From assembly GCA_009746045.1 (NCBI GenBank), contig RPFO01000253.1:1624888-1688887 (forward strand): 64,000 nucleotides of DNA. The letters run 5' to 3'. The stretch comes from Mesostigma viride (Eukaryota; Streptophyta; Mesostigmatophyceae; Mesostigmatales; Mesostigmataceae). Position numbers and translations under genes: made by a program. Under the pieces are notes generated by a model, which was not told the DNA's origin, did not search any database, and worked only from the letters and a program-made list of their open reading frames with translations. Shown piece by piece: positions 59,301 to 64,000 of the stretch (its first letter is position 1; every line of letters begins with the position of its first letter).

Positions 59301-60662
59301 ATAGGCTTGTATGTGATAGGCTTTGCAAGGGCAACCCTCTATTAAACAGGTCGGGTTCTGCAGTTTTGTTTGGGGGGGGGGGGGGGGTCAAACCTGGAAG
59401 AACTTGCGGATGTTGCCACCTGGCATGGTATTCAGCTTTGTACGATCCACTGTTGCGTAGAGTGATCACACCTTGCCCAGCGTGAGAAACGTCAAGACTC
59501 GAACCGTTGCATCCCATCTCTCGCCATGGGATGGCCACCCGCGTGTTGCCTACTGTAGGACAGTCTTGCAGCAATTACAGGAATGAATGATAGCAGAAAG
59601 AAAAATCGGAAGAAGGGAGACGGCTCTTGGATCCGCCATTCTCTTCCTGTCTAGCGAATTCTTTGGTGGTGTATATTGGATAGCTCAGAGGCCTAGCACA
59701 TGACTGGCTGTCTTATTGACTTGCCGCCATGCCGCTGTGTGGTGTGTCCTGACTTGCGCTTCCTCGTGGGGTGCGGCCCGCCATGACGCTGCAGGTGGGC
59801 GGCGACGTCTCGCTCGCGTGGGGCCTCTTTGTCATCTTCGTCCAGGTGGGTACTGGGTACGCAAGCATGAGCCATGTCCATCTTGACACAAGCATGAGCC
59901 GACGTGTCCCATCTTGGATTGGGTTCAAGTGACCGGCCACCTGCCCCTTGTGTCGCCTACGTGCCTGCTGGTCGTTACGCTAGCATACTTTGTGTTAGCA
60001 TTCTATGTGTGGTCCAACCGCTTCTCTTGTGCGCGTGGTCGGGCGGTCAACCAGGGGGTGTGGGAGGATGCGCCCATTGCAAACACGAACAGAAAATTAT
60101 ATGCTGGTTGCCTCTTGATAGAATCGCACCAATGAACATGAAGGTGCATCCGCCAGGTGCAGGAGTTTCGAGCCATGTAAGAAGATTTCACTGGTAGATT
60201 CGGGGATATTATGATTTCATGTATCGTAGCAGGGTCGAGCCCCGTTTGTCTGTAGGAATACCTTTAACGGTGCAACCTCGCGTAAAGTACGGTTGCGCTG
60301 TGTTAGCCAGAATGCGTATATCATAATCCGCTGGATGCGTTACAGTGGTAGCGTTGTCTCTTGGTTGCCAGTATGTAGCGATACTTTCCTTGCACCGGCT
60401 GCTGTGATGCGAGTGTGTCAAAAATATCCTTAACCTCTCTTCTTGTGCTATGTTGTGGCTGCTTACCCAACATGATGCCATTGTGGTCGTGCAGCGGGCG
60501 GCCCAGGATGTCACCCAGGACCAGGTCACCCCCGTGGGCAACAGCCGAGCGGTGCTATATTCGGTCCTGCTCATTTTGTCCTACTTTGTACTAGTCCCTG
60601 TGTTCCCTGAGCTAGCAGAGGAGCTGGGGCTGGTCGTGCGCGCGCTGCCACCCATGGTGTGA
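50324..60662 (+). CDS. EGY-like chloroplast site-2 metalloprotease (M50), 11 exons
   Basis: Intramembrane zinc metalloprotease of the plant/algal EGY (S2P, M50) family, expected in the thylakoid or envelope membrane. Exons: 50324-50953, 52029-52140, 53546-53823, 54498-54647, 55538-55639, 56189-56400, 57022-57072, 58143-58212, 58900-58968, 59795-59845, 60495-60662. All junctions are GT-AG and keep frame (1893 nt, 630 aa). Residues 1-60 are Ser/Arg/Ala-rich, fitting a transit peptide. A 23-residue unit is duplicated at 106-151. KGNVRGD at 247-253 matches the family's soluble GNLRG-type domain. HEIGH (390-394) is the zinc-binding HExxH motif, with His at the end of exon 4 and Glu at the start of exon 5. 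NLLPLGALDGG (521-531) carries the third zinc ligand, Asp529. Several hydrophobic segments surround these motifs. Intact HExxH argues against the protease-dead EGY3 type; I cannot separate EGY1 from EGY2. The start is the first ATG of a long open exon. Confidence 0.92.
50639..50776 (+). repeat. In-frame 69-bp tandem duplication in EGY-like exon 1
   Basis: Two copies (50639-50707, 50708-50776) encode the same 23 residues (VDVEETARLLEAMYPSKKD and four more). Nucleotide differences are nearly all synonymous, so the duplicate is not brand-new and the peptide is conserved. Confidence 0.95.
51261..51640. repeat. 37-bp minisatellite in EGY-like intron 1
   Basis: About ten units with CCATGCCCTATATGC and AATGCCCTGTTCC. 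The rest of the intron (50954-52028) shows no gene. Confidence 0.9.
52190..53021. repeat. 26-bp minisatellite in EGY-like intron 2
   Basis: About 32 units built on ATGGCTCTGTGTGATGAGTG with few point variants. A pyrimidine-rich tract (53200-53420) follows before the acceptor. Confidence 0.95.
54633..54790 (+). repeat. Tandem echoes of the exon 4 donor in EGY-like intron 4
   Basis: The exon end AAGTGCTGCAC/GTGAGT (54647/54648) is repeated as AAGTGCTGCACGCGAGTAGA (about 54688), TTGCTGCACGAAAGTAGA (54718) and AAGTGCTGCCGTGAGTAGA (54752), with GCGTGTGTGGCA between them. Confidence 0.8.
56650..56775. repeat. CAC/CGC trinucleotide repeat in EGY-like intron 6
   Basis: Blocks of CCACCACCACC and CGCCGCCGCC alternate. 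Intronic; the His/Gly-rich ORFs over it are artefacts. Confidence 0.9.
57801..57860. other. Strong hairpin in EGY-like intron 7
   Basis: TACACCCCCCCCACACGTTTA and the complementary TAAACGTGTGGGGGGGGGTGTA are separated by about 11 bp (CCTGAGAATCT), giving a stem of about 21 bp. Confidence 0.75.
59149..59220. repeat. Tandem duplication of about 36 bp in EGY-like intron 9
   Basis: TTTAACGGATAGAAGGCATT and AGGCTGGGGGTGGC occur twice in direct succession. A run of G (59369-59387) lies further on. Confidence 0.85.
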
Positions 60663-61384
60663 CCGGGACATCGCCAGGCATTTCGTCTAGGATCAACCAC
60701 ACCTGGCTGACCTCCCATCATGTCCAATAAAAACTTCGAATAAAGTGATAGGGACAGTACCTGGCCTGACCACGGCCCAAGTGGGAGCCTGATGTGCCAG
60801 TAAGCCAGCCAGCACAGGCCTGACAACTGTGTGGTTGAAATTGGAGTTCAGGGGCGCATGCATGCTGTAGCTCAGCAGGGCAATGACTAATGAAGTTAGC
60901 AGCCCCATGGATGCAAAAGCTCTTGGGAAAGGCAATCAGACGATCATCAAGACAAAGAGGGTTTTTTAAACCAGCACGATGGTTGTGACACCCAGCTCTG
61001 GCCTGAAGGCATTGGATATGAGAATGTTAGTGCGCAAGACCCCCACAGGCAACGTGCAAGCATCATTAATAAATTATAATTAACTCACGCGTAGACTGCG
61101 TCATGTGAGTGTAAGTCCTCAGTGGCATGGAAAGCATCATGCATGCTGGGTCGCTGTCTGCCAGGAATGCAGGTACGTGTGTTGAAGGTGGCGCGAGGCC
61201 GGGCCAGTGTCGCCTGCTGGCACAACAGGGGAGAACATGGAGTGGAGCTAAGTAAGTAAGTAAGTAAGTACTTGCGTGTCATGCGCAAAGGCATGCCACG
61301 GAGTACTATGCTAATCTCATTAGAAAAATAATTACACAAAAGTTTAAACAAATATCGTCTGCATCATCCCCCAACCGTTAAGCA
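60663..61384. other. Intergenic region after the EGY-like gene
   Basis: No gene recognised; has a (TAAG)n microsatellite at 61249-61271. Confidence 0.5.
60726..60744 (+). terminator. Candidate polyadenylation signals of the EGY-like gene
   Basis: AATAAA at 60726-60731 and again at 60739-60744, 64-82 bp after the TGA. AATAAA is used variably in algae, so this is suggestive only. Confidence 0.4.
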
Positions 61385-61762
61385 CTAGATGGGGATGTAA
61401 TCCTCATCCGAGCTGTCCTCTACTGTAATGGCAGACGAGGCGGTAGTGTAGCGGCTATCCTCAGGACCAATAACCTCCACCTGCGGACTTCTACCCTGGC
61501 TAGCAACGGGCCGCGGGGCCCGTGGGGAGAAAACAGGAGCATACCCCTCGGGAAGGTGCTTATCGCAGATGGCAGCCCATTTCTCCTTGTCAATCATGCG
61601 GGCGCGGAGTACGGATAGTCCCAGAAGCCCTGCATCTTCAAGCAGTTGTGGAGTGGAGCTATAGTGGTCCCAGCTCAGTTTGAACACCGCATTCACTCCC
61701 TCTCTCTTCTTTGGACTGCTATGCAGAACAAGAAGCGGTGGCAGACGATTGTCCAGGCTCAC
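61385..61762 (-). CDS. Hypothetical protein ORF
   Basis: 125 codons with coding-like composition (FKLSWDHYSSTPQLLEDAGL; EKWAAICDKHLPEGY) and an acidic tail (EDSSDEDYIPI). The frame stays open upstream past the Met (towards 61820), so the start is uncertain. No family recognised. It may be the 3' part of the decayed region upstream. Confidence 0.35.
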   Translation of the reverse strand: MSLDNRLPPLLVLHSSPKKREGVNAVFKLSWDHYSSTPQLLEDAGLLGLSVLRARMIDKEKWAAICDKHLPEGYAPVFSPRAPRPVASQGRSPQVEVIGPEDSRYTTASSAITVEDSSDEDYIPI

Positions 61763-62117
61763 CCGCCAGCCCCTGTGGGCAAGCCCCCTCCCCCCAAGCG
61801 GAAGGGGCGTTTTGCTGAATAGTGTAGTTAGGATTTTTTTCTAGACTAGATAGCTTGGAGTTAGGTTCGTTCAATTACGCGGCTTCGCCCACCTCGATCC
61901 ACCCATCCAGCAAGGAATATGTGCTACATGCATGATCTCCCAACGGAGTCACGTTATTTTTCAATGGATTTTTTAATGGAGTGGAGATATGGGGGTCAGC
62001 GGATGCAGCGGAAGGTAGAGATGGAGGTGAGACGGTGGGGGTAGAGGGAATAGTAATTAACTAATAGGAGGATAGTGATTAATTAATTAATAGAGGGAAT
62101 AGTGCTTTTCATCGCAT

Positions 62118-63294
62118 TTACCTTGTCCTGCAAGCGTAGGATGCGAACCTGCCGCCCGGCTCTGGGTATTCGGGGATGACTGCGCGATCGACACAGAGGC
62201 GGAGGTAATCAAGCATGCGTTGCATGGGTGTTGCGTGAGTTAACTGCTTAAAGATGTCGTTCTGGCCCGAGATATACCGGCACCACTGGATGTGTATTGG
62301 TCGACTGGGTTGATGCATGGGGCCGGTGGAACAACAGGTGGGGACTTTTCCTGAAGAGGCTGTCCCCGAAACCCGCTGTTAGCCGCGAGCTAGCCGACGA
62401 GCGTGTCCTACCTTCTGGAACCGTCAGGGGCAGGACGTTTTATTACGAGACTCTGCATGCCCGGTGTCGATAGGAACATGCACCTTTGAAGAATGCAGCG
62501 AAGCTGCCATCCTGCATCAAACGCACCTGCACTCGCGAATCGACCCATCGGTTCGTGCTTCTGCCGGGCCTCCGCGACGCGGGTGTGATTCCAGACCTTG
62601 CTCCCCGCCTTGATTCCACTGGCCAGGTGTACGTGTACTCGTCATCCATGCTGATGGAGATGTTTTTCAGCAGACGACGGGCCCCGATCACCTGCCGCTT
62701 GTCATGCATGGAGGCCATGGTGACAAGGACTAGGCCCAGAGGGCCTGGCATGCAGTCGAATGGCCCTCTATCTCAATGACAGCACTGTTGCAGAGCTGCC
62801 GAGCACCCCCATGCAAGAACGCCGAGCCTCGCAGTGTCTCGACGTATCAAGGAGACAACCAGTCTCGGTATGTTCATGATCGCCGTCTCATTCTGGCCGG
62901 TGCCCGAGCGCTGATCCCTGGACTCCCTTGAGAACGATATGTATTGCGTTGTCGCTGCTGAGCCACATTTTGTGACACCGCAGCAGTAGCTGCCTGCCTC
63001 GTTGACGATGGCTGCCAGGTTCTTGCTGGCTCCGTCTGCAAACGAAGTCTGCTTGGGGGCGGGGGGGGGCGCCATGGCAGCCCGTTCAGCTCCCGCAGAG
63101 TTGCTGACGTGGCAGCAGAGGACGCTGCCATGCATGAGATGAAGACGGTCTTCATCTCGCCTTGCACGGAGGTGAGAGACTTCGTCAAGTCGTGCAGCAG
63201 AGCAGTAGCATCTTTCTGGGGCAGGTGCAGCAATGGCCGCCAGCGGCTCGCAGAGTTCGGCGCATGCAGCACGTAAAAAGGCATGCACATGCAC
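62118..63294 (-). pseudogene. Possible decayed gene, frame-shifted pieces
   Basis: Successive coding-like pieces lie on the minus strand in different frames: about 63250-63100 (KDATALLHDLTKSLTSVQGE), 63060-62790 (KNLAAIVNEAGSYCCG), 62751-62443 (ASMHDKRQVIGARRLLKNIS) and 62318-62118 (DYLRLCVDRAVIPEYPEPGG). No splice sites obviously join them. Either a disrupted mobile-element gene or an unresolved multi-exon gene; family unknown. Confidence 0.25.
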
Positions 63295-63426
63295 AGTTTG
63301 GATATCGAGCCTAGGTCAAGAGATCCCGGCTATGCCATTCGGAAGCTTCTTCTGTCATAACCTTGCCGCCGGGTGCTGGGGTGGCGGATCTGGCCGCCAT
63401 CGATCGTTGAAACGGAGCTTGAGATT

Positions 63427-63742
63427 TAATTAATTAATTAAACTCGTGCTCCCGTTGGGGAGTCACGGAGCATGTCCCGATCGATGGATGTATGGATGTA
63501 TGGATGGGTGGGTACACGCAATATCCTACGGCCGGTCTAAGCTATCTATAAGCTATCTATAAAAACAGTCTAAAGTTCTATAGATCTATGGTGCCCGCGA
63601 CCGGCCCTACTAGGGGTCTCGCCTAGCTAGCATGCCATCCACGTTTGCAAACACGCTCCTTCCCCAGGCTGCAGGGGGGTTGTTGTCCTCTATGACCTGG
63701 GCCCACTTTGCCTAGTCCATCATCGATTTTCCAAATCACGGA
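63427..63742 (-). mobile_element. Second, diverged copy of the SINE-like retroposon
   Basis: On the minus strand it starts GTGATTTGGAAAATCGAT (near 63740). It shares GGTCATAGAGGACAAC, a TTTGCAAAC block, the GACCCCTAG block and the ATGCTCCGTGACTCCC / GGGAGCACGAGT block with the first copy, and ends in (TTAA)n at 63427-63440. Divergence and small indels are visible. No clear target duplication. Confidence 0.6.
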
Positions 63743-64000
63743 GAGGCCTAGGCCCCTCATGTCCTCAGTACGTCTACTAGCTGTTCTTTGAAGGCGCGGG
63801 CCTTGCGGCGTCTAACCTGGCTGCCAGGGCTCGGCCCACGTGATCGAGGAGGTGCCGGCCCGGCTGGGCGGGGCGCAGCCCTGCAGAAGAGGGGCCACGT
63901 GAGGTGTCTACCTGTCACGGACGCAAGCTATGTCATCCGGGCGGTGCCCACTATGCACAAGACCGGTGACGTGCGCAAGGAATTAGTTTTCTACGCATTT
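63743..64000. other. Right-edge region
   Basis: GC-rich DNA with no gene I can support; it could hold an exon of a gene beyond the window. Confidence 0.3.

Noticed and set aside
1..64000. tRNA or rRNA genes
   Set aside because: I scanned for B-box-like GGTTCGA motifs and rRNA-like blocks and saw no cloverleaf I could support; a covariance-model search would be needed to exclude them.

Overview
The window looks like nuclear DNA of a photosynthetic eukaryote, most likely a green alga. It holds an intron-rich chloroplast-type site-2 protease (EGY family) and an intron-rich nuclear import receptor (TNPO3/MOS14 family). Introns are GT-AG and coding exons have high GC at third positions. The species cannot be fixed from the sequence. 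Gene density is low: about 7 kb of coding exon in 64 kb, and almost all very long ORFs are read-through of satellite DNA. LAYOUT. 1-6840: arrays of a TTTAACCTG 9-mer, apparently inside an intron of the first gene, interrupted by two long palindromic elements (118-1464 and 3346-5717). Each element carries two head-to-head copies of one ORF. 6896-17887, plus strand: a multi-exon gene whose firm exons (7676 to 17887) encode a hexapeptide beta-helix domain followed by a LamG/concanavalin-like domain. Its 5.9-kb intron holds a 26-bp minisatellite into which a third palindromic element (9718-13621, 5-bp target duplication CTCAT) has inserted. 17888-23307: intergenic DNA with a SINE-like retroposon (12-bp target duplication) and a mosaic of apparently identical direct repeats. 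23308-49252, minus strand: one 15-exon gene for a transportin-SR/TNPO3-type importin-beta, 1146 codons spread over 26 kb. Nearly every intron holds its own satellite, including a 7.8-kb CAGACACA array and a 2.4-kb CAAGTGGG array. 49253-50323: the gap between divergent genes. 50324-60662, plus strand: an 11-exon gene for a 630-aa EGY-like plastid metalloprotease with an HEIGH motif and an LDGG motif. 60663-64000: a possible decayed ORF region on the minus strand and a diverged inverted copy of the SINE-like element. HOW IT FITS TOGETHER. All exon junctions of the importin and protease genes keep the reading frame, and the encoded proteins follow their families from end to end, so these two models are solid. 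The genes are not functionally linked. What unites the window is intron biology. Introns are built of tandem repeats. At several splice donors the exon-end/intron-start sequence is repeated two to four times into the intron, and palindromic twin-gene elements sit in intronic arrays. Those two patterns are the most unusual content here.
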